Origin: Thalassobacillus_A hwangdonensis
Lineage (GTDB): Bacteria; Bacillota; Bacilli; Bacillales; Halobacillaceae
DNA length: 64,000 nt
Assembly (NCBI RefSeq): GCF_042675915.1
Contig: NZ_JBHTKL010000002.1
Coordinates: 124,001-188,000, forward strand
Direction of reading: 5' to 3'
Part shown: positions 15,983-24,382 of the stretch, in pieces
How positions within the stretch are numbered: position 1 is the first letter of the stretch
Layout of the letters: each line of letters opens with the position of its first letter
The notes under the pieces: generated by a model
What the model was told of the DNA's origin: nothing
Seen by the model: the letters and a program-made list of their open reading frames with translations, nothing else
Databases searched by the model: none
Translations under genes and position numbers: made by a program

Positions 15983-16556
15983 TATCATGCAGGCGGCGGA
16001 AAAGGTATTCATAGAGAATGGATACGAGCGGACTACGATGAAACATATCATGGATGAAGCTCAAGTGAGCAGAGGCGGATTATATCAGTACTTTTCCAAT
16101 AAAGAAGATCTATTTCAAGCTATATTGGAAGAAGGGCTGGAAGAAGAGGCTGCAGACAGCATTCAATTGCTTGAAGGTCGGGAAGGACAGCATTGGGAAT
16201 TGCTGCTTTCCACTTTGTTCGGAGAAAGTATGAAACCGGATGATCAAATGGATCCGCTTGCTCCCAGCAAATTAGAATATTTCATTACCGGAAGAAATGA
16301 CGAGCGACGAAGAGAATATGGAGAAAAGCGTTACAAGATCGGTGTGAACGTTTATGCGGAAATCATCAAGGCTGGTCAGCAAAGCGGGGAGTTTCGTTCA
16401 ACGTATGATCCTGAATTGCTGGCACAGTCGATCATCACGTATATCGATGGATTGGCGCTCGATCACGCCATTCTTCCCGGAAAAGTCGTCAAACTGCAAC
16501 AGCAATCCGAGCTGTTTGTAGACTATTTGAAGAACATATTAGGGGTAGACGAATGA
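15936..16556 (+). CDS. TetR-family repressor
   Basis: A 206-residue repressor. The N-terminal HTH is ADIMQAAEKVFIENGYERTTMKHIMDEAQVSRGGLYQYFSNKEDLF, a full match to the TetR pattern. The C-terminal ligand domain is variable. The ATG at 15936 has CGGAGGAA upstream and lies inside the end of the MFS gene, so the two are made together. It probably binds the twin GACA/TGTC dyads ahead of the operon. Confidence 0.9.
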   Translation: MSPKVSREHLLQRRADIMQAAEKVFIENGYERTTMKHIMDEAQVSRGGLYQYFSNKEDLFQAILEEGLEEEAADSIQLLEGREGQHWELLLSTLFGESMKPDDQMDPLAPSKLEYFITGRNDERRREYGEKRYKIGVNVYAEIIKAGQQSGEFRSTYDPELLAQSIITYIDGLALDHAILPGKVVKLQQQSELFVDYLKNILGVDE

Positions 16557-16589
16557 AGCTTGCAGAGCATATTGTTCTGCAGGCTTTTT
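16557..16589 (+). terminator. Intrinsic terminator
   Basis: Ten-base-pair stem AGCTTGCAGA/TCTGCAGGCT with one wobble pair, then five T residues, immediately after the TetR stop. Confidence 0.75.
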
Positions 16590-16642
16590 GTGCATAAGAA
16601 ATCGGTTCAAAGGGTATGGTTTAGGAGAAAGGATGAGTGACT

Positions 16643-16918
16643 ATGGAAATCAAACATGAAGAGGCACGTTTTTATATAGGGGCGATCGCTCACCCTGATG
16701 CGGAGCTTACATACAGGAAAGATGAAGATGGCGATATCATCATCGATCACACGATCGTCAGCGAGAAATTACAGGGACAAGGGGTAGCGGCTAAACTGGT
16801 GGACCAGGCAGTCGAGTTTGCGCGGGAACAGAAAAAACAGATTGTCCCTCAATGTTCCTACGCGCTGAAAAAAATCGAAGCGACACCGGACTATCATGAC
16901 GTCTGGAAGGGAAAGTAA
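16643..16918 (+). CDS. Short GNAT-like acetyltransferase (YjdJ type)
   Basis: A 91-residue single-domain acetyltransferase of the short class. The core is IIIDHTIVSEKLQGQGVAAKLVDQAVEFAREQKKQIVPQCSYA, holding the Q-G-Q-G-V-A acetyl-CoA loop and the C-S-Y end seen in this family. ATG at 16643 is preferred over the GTG six bases earlier because of its spacing from AAAGGA. It is followed after four bases by another GNAT gene. Confidence 0.82.
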   Translation: MEIKHEEARFYIGAIAHPDAELTYRKDEDGDIIIDHTIVSEKLQGQGVAAKLVDQAVEFAREQKKQIVPQCSYALKKIEATPDYHDVWKGK

Positions 16919-16922
16919 TGAT

Positions 16923-17345
16923 ATGGAAACGACCATCCGTAAACCCGAAAACAAAGACCTCCTTGGGTTCACGCGTTGTGCTATCGATTATCTCCAGTTC
17001 ATGACAGGTGGTGCTGGAACGGAAGCGCTGCGGGAGCGGAAGTACTGGGCAGCTGACCGTCTGATGGACGAAAGTGACCAGCAACTGCTTTTAGTAGCAG
17101 AAGTTGACGGGAAGGTGATCGGGTATATCTATGGGATAGCTGAAGCTGATACAAATGTCGCTCAGCTTCTGGAAATGGAAGTAGATGCAATTTACAGGGG
17201 AGAAGGAATCGGCAGAAAACTCTTTGCCCAAGCGTTGAGGGAGTGGAAGAACCAAGGAGTGGATCGTCTCATTGCCGAGTGCAAATCTCCTTATTTAGAA
17301 ACGTTAGGATTCAGTAATCATAGTTTCGAAATGAAGAATGCATGA
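16923..17345 (+). CDS. GNAT-family N-acetyltransferase
   Basis: A 140-residue GNAT. The acetyl-CoA binding stretch is EMEVDAIYRGEGIGRKLFAQALREW, with LLLVAEVDGKVIGYIYG as the preceding strands. The substrate is unknown. ATG at 16923, four bases after the previous stop, is the start that best fits the GGAAGGG site. It probably shares a transcript with the short GNAT gene before it. Confidence 0.82.
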   Translation: METTIRKPENKDLLGFTRCAIDYLQFMTGGAGTEALRERKYWAADRLMDESDQQLLLVAEVDGKVIGYIYGIAEADTNVAQLLEMEVDAIYRGEGIGRKLFAQALREWKNQGVDRLIAECKSPYLETLGFSNHSFEMKNA

Positions 17346-17384
17346 GTTCAGCCGCTGAATGCTGCTGGAGGGGGAGTGGACCGA

Positions 17385-18272
17385 TTGAAAAAAGCGATGA
17401 TCATTGCAAATCCATCATCCGGAAAAGAAGAAGCATTGGATCATATCGATCGTATTGAAGATGTACTTTCAGAAAAAGGATATCAAGTAACTGTCAGTCA
17501 GACGGAAAAAGAACTGGATGCCACCCATTTTTGCATGGATGCCTGCAAAGATGAATTTGATATGGTGGTTTCTTTAGGAGGGGATGGCACCCTTCATGAA
17601 ACCATCAATGGGATGGTCGATCAGCATCACAGGCCAAGACTGGGAATCGTCCCCCTCGGCACAGTGAACGACTTCGCGCGAGCATTGAATATCCCGTTGG
17701 ATCCGGAAAAGGCGATCGATGTGCTTCATTCCGACCAAACGACTCGTGTAGATATCGGTAAATTCAATGATCGCTATTTCGTCAATATCGTAGCCATCGG
17801 TGCAATTGCGGAAGCCACCTATGAGGTGTCGCCTGAGCAGAAGACAAGACTCGGTCCTTTAGCGTATGTGCTCGAAGGAATCAAAACATTGGCATCTGAC
17901 AACTCCTATCCATTAGACGTGGAGTATGATGGGAAAAAGTGGTCTGGAGAATCTTTGCTCTTTCTCGCAGCACTGACAAAGTCTACCGGAGGATTTGAGA
18001 AGCTTTCACCAGAAGCGAAAGTCGATGATGGTGTCCTGCACTGTTATATCATCAAAAAGGTGAACCTGATCAAGCTGGGACCAATTGTAACCTCCATCCT
18101 CAGAGGGGAATTGAAAGAAAATGACGCCGTCGAATACTTTACTGCCAAAAAGGTGAGGGTGTCATCGGAAGAAGCATTGGTGACCAATGTTGATGGGGAA
18201 GAAGGAGATCGCCTTCCTGTCGATTTGGAAGTGAAACAAAGTCACCTTGAAGTGATCATACCCACTTCGTAA
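17385..18272 (+). CDS. Diacylglycerol/lipid kinase family protein (YegS/BmrU type), first copy
   Basis: A 295-residue soluble lipid kinase. The catalytic-domain marks are MIIANPSSGKEEA, VVSLGGDGTLHETINGM and LGIVPLGTVNDFARAL, and the C-terminal domain has VTNVDGE. The family phosphorylates diacylglycerol or similar lipids with ATP. TTG at 17385 is used because GGAGGGGG ends about ten bases before it, while the GTG at 17376 sits only one base from that site. A second family member lies at 56740-57642. Confidence 0.88.
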   Translation: MKKAMIIANPSSGKEEALDHIDRIEDVLSEKGYQVTVSQTEKELDATHFCMDACKDEFDMVVSLGGDGTLHETINGMVDQHHRPRLGIVPLGTVNDFARALNIPLDPEKAIDVLHSDQTTRVDIGKFNDRYFVNIVAIGAIAEATYEVSPEQKTRLGPLAYVLEGIKTLASDNSYPLDVEYDGKKWSGESLLFLAALTKSTGGFEKLSPEAKVDDGVLHCYIIKKVNLIKLGPIVTSILRGELKENDAVEYFTAKKVRVSSEEALVTNVDGEEGDRLPVDLEVKQSHLEVIIPTS

Positions 18273-18313
18273 TTTACTAATCCAGGAGCAATAAAAACTA
18301 ATCGCACAATAAG

Positions 18314-18350
18314 AAAGACCCGATCAAATTCGAATTTGATCGGGTCTTTT
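18314..18350. terminator. Strong bidirectional terminator
   Basis: A perfect 17 bp stem (18314-18330 with 18333-18349) around a two-base loop, with A and T runs at its ends. It closes the lipid-kinase operon. Confidence 0.88.
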
Positions 18351-18434
18351 AAATTTATTGGTGTTGGCTGAGAATGTACAGATGAATTTTTGGTTTATGG
18401 AATACGGTCAAATTTAAGCGTAGTCAACATGCGT

Positions 18435-18526
18435 AGACTCCTGCGGGAATAGCACGAGTCCGATGGCCCCACAGGGAAGCGTTTTTTGCTTTCCGAGGAG
18501 ACTGAGGCCGTGCCCGCGGAAAGCGA
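18435..18526 (+). repeat. Interspersed palindromic element E, copy 1
   Basis: Starts with GACTCCTGCGGG and ends with CCCGCGGAAAGCG, with CCCCACAGGG and GAGGAGACT inside. The same ends recur at 32.3, 32.6, 40.1 and 61.2 kb. It lies in the 418 bp gap before the sigma-factor gene; the rest of that gap shows only the terminator and an AT-rich stretch. Confidence 0.8.
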
Positions 18527-18690
18527 AGTATGTAGACGAAGCGGTGGGTTAAGAAAATTAAAGATGAATTATCTACTCCGTATCCTGAAGATTAGTTCTT
18601 TTCTATCGATAAAAATGATATTTTTTAGATTAGAATTAAAACTTTCTTTGACCAGATTTCGTTTTGATAGATAGAGAGGGGGGGATCAAG

Positions 18691-19257
18691 GTGACAGATG
18701 AAGAGCTGTTAAAGGAAATACAAGCCGGCAGTGAGGCTGCATTGGATGTGCTGATCCGCAGGTATTATAACGAAGTCTATGCGTATATCGTCAGACGCAC
18801 GCGGCAGGAGCATCTTGCCTATGACCTCACCCAGGAAGTTTTTACGAAGATGCTGCATGCCATCTCCACATTGGAAATGAAGAAGTCACTTCGCGGCTGG
18901 CTGATGACGGTCGCCTTGAACCACGTCAGAGACTACTATCGATCAAAACAGGCAAAGACGATTCATAAAGAGCGGGATTTGGAAGAAGAGATTGTGAAGG
19001 ACTCACATCCGAACGTTGCTTATCTTTTTGAGAAAAAAGAAACAGCGAGAGAAGTGCAGGAAGCTGTCCATACGCTTCCTGATTATCAATCGGAAGCGAT
19101 CGTACTGAAATATTTCCATGAATTTAAAATAAACGAAATCGCGGCGATGACGGATACAACAGAGTCGACCGTCAAATCAAGACTGAGGCAAGGAATGAAA
19201 AAGCTGGCGAAAGTATTGCGGAAGGGGGATGAGGAAAATGAGCAACGAAGAACGTGA
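18691..19257 (+). CDS. ECF-type RNA polymerase sigma factor
   Basis: A 188-residue sigma-70 factor of the extracytoplasmic-function class. Region 2 is YNEVYAYIVRRTRQEHLAYDLTQEVFTKML, and region 4 is LPDYQSEAIVLKYFHEFKINEIAAMTDTTESTVKSRLRQGMKKL. The GTG at 18691 has a G-rich AGAGAGGGGGGG site upstream. It overlaps a membrane-protein gene by 20 bases and heads a five-gene operon ending in an ABC transporter. Such sigma factors usually drive their own operon in response to an envelope signal. Confidence 0.9.
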   Translation: MTDEELLKEIQAGSEAALDVLIRRYYNEVYAYIVRRTRQEHLAYDLTQEVFTKMLHAISTLEMKKSLRGWLMTVALNHVRDYYRSKQAKTIHKERDLEEEIVKDSHPNVAYLFEKKETAREVQEAVHTLPDYQSEAIVLKYFHEFKINEIAAMTDTTESTVKSRLRQGMKKLAKVLRKGDEENEQRRT

Positions 19258-20047
19258 ATTACAAGCGCTCGAGAGTGAATTGGATGAACATCTGAGTGAA
19301 TGGCATGTAAAGGCACCCGATGAAGCAAAAATCAATGAAACGATTCTTGCCTTAAGGCAGCATATGCCGCAAGTGAAAGATGAACCAGAAGATATTGATG
19401 AGAGTACTTCGATCTTCAAACAAGCATTATTGGAGTTGAATCATAGCTGGAAGCGCCTTTTTGCATCCCAGCTTGTCATCCTTTTAGTCGGAGTGGCGAT
19501 GATGATCAATGGGAATGCCGGGGATCTGCTGGAAACGTTATTTTCATTGGGGCCGCTTGTTCTGATGGTCGGATTATGGCACGGCGTCCAAATTCAGCGT
19601 CACCAAATGGCAGAATTGGAGCTGACATTCAAATATGCAGCCAATCAGCTGTTTTTAGCAAGGTTCATGGTAGCTGCGATGATTCATTTGATATGTGTTT
19701 TACCAGTATTAGTCGCCTCTTCTACAGAAGGGCTGCAGTTCTTCTGGCAGGCTGTGTTGAGCTGGCTCATTCCTAGTGTGTTCCTGGCAGCTGTTTTCCT
19801 CATGTTGACTACAATTCTGCCGAAACACTGGGCAGTGGCACCCGCAATCATGGCTGGGTGGGTAATGGTTTCTTTTTATCTCATCATCGATAATCAAGTG
19901 TTTTCAGCCTTTATCTATCAATCATCTTTCTTTGTGCATGTCGGTGCAATCGCGCTTGCATGTCTGAGTCTGATTGGCGGGCTGTACTTGGCGAAAAGGA
20001 GAATGACGCATGCATTTGAGCATACAATCACTGACGAAGTCTTATAA
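19238..20047 (+). CDS. Membrane protein, probable anti-sigma factor
   Basis: A 269-residue protein. The first 70 residues are soluble and acidic (ERELQALESELDEHLSEWHV), followed by about six hydrophobic segments (LFASQLVILLVGVAMM, LGPLVLMVGLW, FMVAAMIHLICVLPVL and others). No known domain is recognised. A gene of this shape directly after an ECF sigma factor is usually its membrane anti-sigma factor, so that role is inferred from position. It overlaps both neighbours. Confidence 0.65.
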   Translation: MSNEERELQALESELDEHLSEWHVKAPDEAKINETILALRQHMPQVKDEPEDIDESTSIFKQALLELNHSWKRLFASQLVILLVGVAMMINGNAGDLLETLFSLGPLVLMVGLWHGVQIQRHQMAELELTFKYAANQLFLARFMVAAMIHLICVLPVLVASSTEGLQFFWQAVLSWLIPSVFLAAVFLMLTTILPKHWAVAPAIMAGWVMVSFYLIIDNQVFSAFIYQSSFFVHVGAIALACLSLIGGLYLAKRRMTHAFEHTITDEVL

Positions 20048-20894
20048 AAAACAGGAAGCATTATCCGATGTGTCGATGGATTTGGAGCCTGGCATTTACA
20101 GTTTTCTCGGAGCGAACGGCTCGGGGAAGACGACATTGATGCGCATCATCACCACTGTCCTCCGTCCGACATCCGGAAAGGTTCTTCTTGATGGGAAGGA
20201 TGTGTTCGGGATGGGCGAGGAGTACCGCACGTTGATCGGTTATGTCCCTCAGCAGGTCGGATACTATCCTTCTATGAAGGTGCAGCCGTTCCTAGAATAC
20301 ATCGGTGCGTTGAAGGGCCTTACGCCGAAGCAATGCAAAGAAAAAGCGGAGTACTGGCTAAAGCAGGTGAACCTCTATGATGTGCGGAAAAAGAAAATCA
20401 AGAAATTATCCGGCGGGATGAAGCAGCGGGTAGGTATTGCCCAGGCGATGCTGAATGACCCGAAGATTCTGATCCTGGACGAACCTACTGCAGGACTCGA
20501 CCCGAAAGAACGGATCCGATTCAGGTCTTTAATTGCCAATTTGTCAGTCAATCGGATCGTACTTTATACGACGCACATCGCCAGTGACCTTGAAGGCATG
20601 ACGGATTACGTCTGTATTTTGAAAAAGGGCAAACTGGTGGACTTGGACCGTCCTGAAGAAATACTGGAAGAGCTGAAAGGAAAGGTATGGCAGGCATATG
20701 TCTCCGTTGATCAGCTTGATGAACTGGAAAAGAACTATAAAGTTGGTTCGATTGATAAGGTGAGCGGGGATATTCGCGTCAGAATCTATCATGATGAACA
20801 GCCCATTCCTGAAGCAGAAGGAATCGAGCCATCGATTGAAGATATCTATCTCTATTATTTCGGAGAAGAAGCAATGATAGAGAAAGTGTCATGA
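20010..20894 (+). CDS. ABC transporter ATP-binding protein
   Basis: A 294-residue ATPase of the BcrA/CcmA-like class. Walker A is GANGSGKTTLMR, the signature LSGGMKQRVGIAQAML, and Walker B ILILDEPTAGLDP, followed by an H-loop in TTHIASD. Its ATG lies 38 bases inside the preceding gene. With the two permeases downstream it forms a complete two-permease exporter or resistance-type transporter. Confidence 0.92.
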   Translation: MHLSIQSLTKSYKKQEALSDVSMDLEPGIYSFLGANGSGKTTLMRIITTVLRPTSGKVLLDGKDVFGMGEEYRTLIGYVPQQVGYYPSMKVQPFLEYIGALKGLTPKQCKEKAEYWLKQVNLYDVRKKKIKKLSGGMKQRVGIAQAMLNDPKILILDEPTAGLDPKERIRFRSLIANLSVNRIVLYTTHIASDLEGMTDYVCILKKGKLVDLDRPEEILEELKGKVWQAYVSVDQLDELEKNYKVGSIDKVSGDIRVRIYHDEQPIPEAEGIEPSIEDIYLYYFGEEAMIEKVS

Positions 20895-20910
20895 TAGTAG
20901 GTGTAGAACG

Positions 20911-22041
20911 ATGTTGAATGTACTGAAATGGGAGTTCAGAAAGCAGTTCACTCAGAAAAGAGTACTGATTTCCATTGTGGTAATAATAGGGTTTTATCTG
21001 GCAACGATGCTAGGAGGAGATTTATATACGACCGATCAGGAATATTTAGTTGAGCTCGAGGGTGAAGTTTCTCCGGAGCTAGTTGATAACCCCGATCAGT
21101 TGTTAAGCACCATTGATTATGGAGAATCGGGGGAGACGCATCAATTCAATGTCGAGCAGGCAGTATTGAGCACACTTACATCTATGGAAATGGCAGATTC
21201 CTATAATCAGCAGCGGATGATGGAAATTGATCAGAAGCTTGATGAAAGTGGACAGCGTGCTATTTTATTGAAAGAAAAAGAGATGAGAGGGGCCATAGAC
21301 CCTTGGTATCTGTCGAGCGATCGTCCTTCTTTTATGGTAACTGTCGATCTTAAATCCACTGCCTTTCTATTCGTAGGTTTACTCGTGTTGATCGGTCTCT
21401 CAGGTATCTATTCCAGAGAGGAAGAGTTGAATGTCTCTCCATATATCATGACGAGCAAGCTTGGAAGAAGCAAAGGCCCAGTTGCAAAAATGATTGTAGC
21501 AATTACCTATGCAACTGGGATCGTTGTTCTGTTTGTGGGAGCTGTATGGTTGAAGATAGCGGAAGATCTGGAGGCATCATGGCTTATTTTCAAGGGGTGG
21601 CAGGCACCTATACAATTAGGGAGATTTTTAGAGTCGCCATATCCAATGACGATGATGGATTACCATCTGGCACAGATCGGATTGCTTTGGCTTGGGGCAG
21701 TGAGCTTTGCAATGCTGATAACCATGATCTCAGGTATCATTGGTAACAGTTTTGTAAGCCTGCTTGTGAGCGGTTCGATTTACGGCTTCCCGTATGTGTT
21801 ATTCGAGTCTTTATTCGATCCGGAAACGACTCCTGCCTGGCTGTTGCAATGGAAGCCGTTCACGATGATCTATCAGATGCAGGCGAATATTTATTTTGAA
21901 AGGTTTCAAGGGTTTTCGGTTGGAGGATGGGCTGTCTTACTTCCGGTAGTAGTTTCAGTTGCAGCTATCATTTTCATCGTAGTTGTAGGACTGGCGGGAA
22001 TCTACTATATCCGCAACCTGAAAACAGTCACAACCAGCTAG
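20911..22041 (+). CDS. ABC transporter permease 1
   Basis: A 376-residue membrane protein with an N-terminal segment (VLISIVVIIGFYLATML), a 130-residue extracytoplasmic loop rich in acidic residues, and five to six further segments. SREEELNVSPYIMTSKLGRSK is shared in pattern with permease 2 (SRDDAHHVSAYVLSSKYGRNK), so the two are paralogues. The start ATG follows GTAGGTG. The substrate is unknown. Confidence 0.82.
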   Translation: MLNVLKWEFRKQFTQKRVLISIVVIIGFYLATMLGGDLYTTDQEYLVELEGEVSPELVDNPDQLLSTIDYGESGETHQFNVEQAVLSTLTSMEMADSYNQQRMMEIDQKLDESGQRAILLKEKEMRGAIDPWYLSSDRPSFMVTVDLKSTAFLFVGLLVLIGLSGIYSREEELNVSPYIMTSKLGRSKGPVAKMIVAITYATGIVVLFVGAVWLKIAEDLEASWLIFKGWQAPIQLGRFLESPYPMTMMDYHLAQIGLLWLGAVSFAMLITMISGIIGNSFVSLLVSGSIYGFPYVLFESLFDPETTPAWLLQWKPFTMIYQMQANIYFERFQGFSVGGWAVLLPVVVSVAAIIFIVVVGLAGIYYIRNLKTVTTS

Positions 22042-22053
22042 GGAGGTGCACCA

Positions 22054-23169
22054 ATGTTCCATTTGATCAAATGGGAGCTATCCCATATCTTCAGGCAGAA
22101 AAGCCTGTATATATTACTTTTTTTGATTTTACTCCTTCAAATCAGCAGCTTATGGAATGCGGAACAGTTATCGGAAGAGTTCCAGGAAAAGGCTTCTCAA
22201 TTGAAAGGGACAATCAGTGAACAGGAATTATCCAGAGCAACAAATGGTACGGAAAGTTCTGGCTTCTCTCCGGAAAATTCGATTTACGAAAACTTTGCTT
22301 ATGCAGGCATCATCCAATCTAGTCAGGACGAACGCCTGCTGACCATTGAGGAAAAATTATCAGCAAGGCAAGGTAAAACAGCAGCTTTGGAACTTGAAAA
22401 AGACATGCGTGAAGAGGTTGATGTGATGTATTGGAATCAGCACGACGTTCCACAAAACATCATCGATTTCTTAGCGGTTGAAGGGTTCATCTTCCTTGCG
22501 GGGTTTTTACTGCTCGGTTTGCACGCGATGGTAAGCAGGGATGATGCACATCATGTAAGTGCCTACGTTCTTTCCAGCAAATATGGCAGGAATAAACTAG
22601 CCACTGCAAAATTGTGGAGTGCCGTCATTTACGCAACACTGATTCTATGGCTGATTGTCCTGATGGGCTGGGTCACAGAATATACTAGACTGAGTTATTG
22701 GGATAAGGGGCTTGAAGGCTGGGAAGTACCTTTCCAATATTTTTTCAAATTCATCAACTCCCCGTATTCCTACACATTTCTTGAGTATCACGTAGTTCAG
22801 GTGATGCTCATGTGGGGAGCGTCCCTTGCTCTGTCGGTGATGTTTGTACTGCTCTCAAGCGTGGTGCGATCCTCATTCGTCAGCTTTATCGCTGGCGGGT
22901 TTCTGTTTGGTTTGCCCCTTCTTTTTGCAGAAATGCTTTTCAACGAATATGGACCGAATGGATATCCTGGATGGCTTGATGCCATTTATCCGTTTACGCT
23001 TCCTTACCTGTTGAAAGTAGATGCACTATTCCAGAGTTTCAGAGTCTATGAGATTGGGAGTTTTGCGTTGACGGGGCTGGGGCTCGCAGTCATTATTCTT
23101 GTCAGCTGCTTTGTGTTGTTCGCTGGGCTGTATAAGTTGGTGATGGCGAGGCGGCATGCGGAAGTTTGA
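22054..23169 (+). CDS. ABC transporter permease 2
   Basis: A 371-residue paralogue of permease 1 with the same layout: one N-terminal segment (SLYILLFLILLLQISSL), a large outside loop, then a cluster of segments. PYSYTFLEYHVVQVMLMWGASLALS matches PYPMTMMDYHLAQIGLLWLGAVSFA in the partner. It follows after 12 bases with GGGAGGTG as ribosome site. It is the last gene of the sigma-factor operon. Confidence 0.82.
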   Translation: MFHLIKWELSHIFRQKSLYILLFLILLLQISSLWNAEQLSEEFQEKASQLKGTISEQELSRATNGTESSGFSPENSIYENFAYAGIIQSSQDERLLTIEEKLSARQGKTAALELEKDMREEVDVMYWNQHDVPQNIIDFLAVEGFIFLAGFLLLGLHAMVSRDDAHHVSAYVLSSKYGRNKLATAKLWSAVIYATLILWLIVLMGWVTEYTRLSYWDKGLEGWEVPFQYFFKFINSPYSYTFLEYHVVQVMLMWGASLALSVMFVLLSSVVRSSFVSFIAGGFLFGLPLLFAEMLFNEYGPNGYPGWLDAIYPFTLPYLLKVDALFQSFRVYEIGSFALTGLGLAVIILVSCFVLFAGLYKLVMARRHAEV

Positions 23170-23170
23170 T

Positions 23171-23284
23171 TTGTGGGCGGAAATTTGGATTTATGAGCGG
23201 AATTCTGATTTTGTGAGCGAAAACCATGGGTATATGGGCGAAATTCTATTTTTATAAGCGAAAAATCAGATTTATGAGCGAACA
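23171..23284. repeat. Tandem array B, six 20 bp units with core TTTATGAGCGAAA
   Basis: The GCG cores fall at 23177, 23197, 23217, 23238, 23258 and 23278, a 20-21 bp period. The core TATGAGCGAA is conserved, while the following 7-9 bases vary (for example ATCTGA, TTCTAT). It begins just after the last permease gene and ends at a terminator. Array D at 48.4 kb has the same core. Confidence 0.8.
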
Positions 23285-23289
23285 CACAA

Positions 23290-23317
23290 AAAATGATCCC
23301 TCACCAGGGATCATTTT
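23290..23317. terminator. Bidirectional terminator
   Basis: Stem AAAATGATCCCT/AGGGATCATTTT with a four-base loop. Its right arm covers the stop codon of the small membrane-protein gene on the minus strand. Confidence 0.8.
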
Positions 23318-23583
23318 TCTATCGGCTTCAATTTCAAGAAAGGAATGAACTTACTGAGTATCATCAGCATACCGATAGCAGTCGCCGCACCACCGGCAAC
23401 GTAAAACTGGATGGCGTAATGCGGAATCTTGCTCTCCGGTACACGGTCATTTATTTCAGCCCCAAGGAAATAGACACCGATTCCATCTCCATCCACGTCC
23501 GTTCCCAAAGCGGCCAAATCCATCCCTTTTTCAATCAACAACCCCGCTAAAATGAACAACAGTATGGAAAGAAACCATCGCAC
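23311..23583 (-). CDS. Small membrane protein, unknown
   Basis: A 90-residue protein with an N-terminal hydrophobic segment (FLSILLFILAGLLIEKG) and a second one (YVAGGAATAIGMLMIL), joined by an acidic loop containing DVDGDGIG. I do not recognise the family. GTG at 23583 is preferred since AAAGGAGG lies nine bases upstream; TTG and CTG just before it are alternatives. It stands alone, facing away from the transglycosylase gene. Confidence 0.6.
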   Translation of the reverse strand: MRWFLSILLFILAGLLIEKGMDLAALGTDVDGDGIGVYFLGAEINDRVPESKIPHYAIQFYVAGGAATAIGMLMILSKFIPFLKLKPIEK

Positions 23584-23731
23584 CAGCAATCTCCTCCTTT
23601 GTATGCTTCTCTTATGAATCAGACGATGTGACTCTCAGGAAGGTTTCAAAACAGGGGTGCTGCTTTTTCGTATTGTTCATTATTGTAGAATCCTGTAAAA
23701 TCAAAGTAACAAGAAAAAAGTAGGTGCGGTC

Positions 23732-24346
23732 ATGGATATTAAAAACATGCAGTATATGATGCAATTGCAGGCAATGAGCTCCATGCAGGGTGGTCAAAGA
23801 GATACATTTGCGACCGGGCTGATGGATATGGCTTTTCAAAGTGTGCTCGAAGCAGCGATGTCCCAGACTGGGCAGGATAAAAGCAGCACGTTACCGCTTA
23901 ACACCATGAATGCTTTTCAAAGCCAGCCATTGAACATCCAATACATAAATGACATCAAGCCGGTGGCAGTGAAAGCAAGCCCGGAAGAATTGAATCCTAT
24001 CATCAAGAAAGCAGCTGAACAATTCGGGGTGGATGAGGAGCTAATCCGTTCGGTCATCCATGCAGAGTCGAATTTCGATTCCACCGTCGTCAGCCATGCA
24101 GGTGCGCAGGGACTGATGCAGCTGATGCCGGGAACAGCACGGGGGCTGGGCGTTACGGATGCATTTGATCCGGAGCAGAACATCATGGGCGGAACAAAAT
24201 ACTTGAAGCAGATGCTGGATCGTTATCAAGGCGATACACGTCTGGCACTGGCAGCGTATAACGCTGGACCGGGTAATGTCGATAAGTACGCGGGCATCCC
24301 GCCATTTGAAGAAACGCAGAACTATGTAAAAAAGATTTTAGGATAG
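23732..24346 (+). CDS. Soluble-type lytic transglycosylase domain protein
   Basis: A 204-residue protein with an SLT domain in its last 115 residues. The catalytic glutamate is in VIHAESNFDS, followed by AGAQGLMQLMPGTARGLGV and LALAAYNAGPGNV, the family's three standard motifs. It cleaves the glycan strand of peptidoglycan. No signal peptide is visible: the first 90 residues are methionine- and glutamine-rich and polar. Export is therefore unexplained, as in B. subtilis YjbJ-type proteins. Confidence 0.88.
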   Translation: MDIKNMQYMMQLQAMSSMQGGQRDTFATGLMDMAFQSVLEAAMSQTGQDKSSTLPLNTMNAFQSQPLNIQYINDIKPVAVKASPEELNPIIKKAAEQFGVDEELIRSVIHAESNFDSTVVSHAGAQGLMQLMPGTARGLGVTDAFDPEQNIMGGTKYLKQMLDRYQGDTRLALAAYNAGPGNVDKYAGIPPFEETQNYVKKILG

Positions 24347-24348
24347 AA

Positions 24349-24380
24349 AAAAGAGCGTGCTGCTTGGGCACGCTCTTTTC
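24349..24380. terminator. Bidirectional terminator between convergent genes
   Basis: Stem AAAAGAGCGTGC/GCACGCTCTTTT around a seven-base loop. It serves both the transglycosylase gene and the convergent reductase gene. Confidence 0.85.
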
Positions 24381-24382
24381 CG

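Noticed and set aside
18486..18674. Open frame over element E copy 1
   Set aside because: Its coding sense comes from the repeat, and similar frames do not persist in the other copies.
23171..23284. The regular 20-21 bp arrays could look like a CRISPR
   Set aside because: The conserved core is only 10-13 bp and the filler 7-10 bp, with no 25-40 bp repeat/spacer structure and no cas genes in the window.
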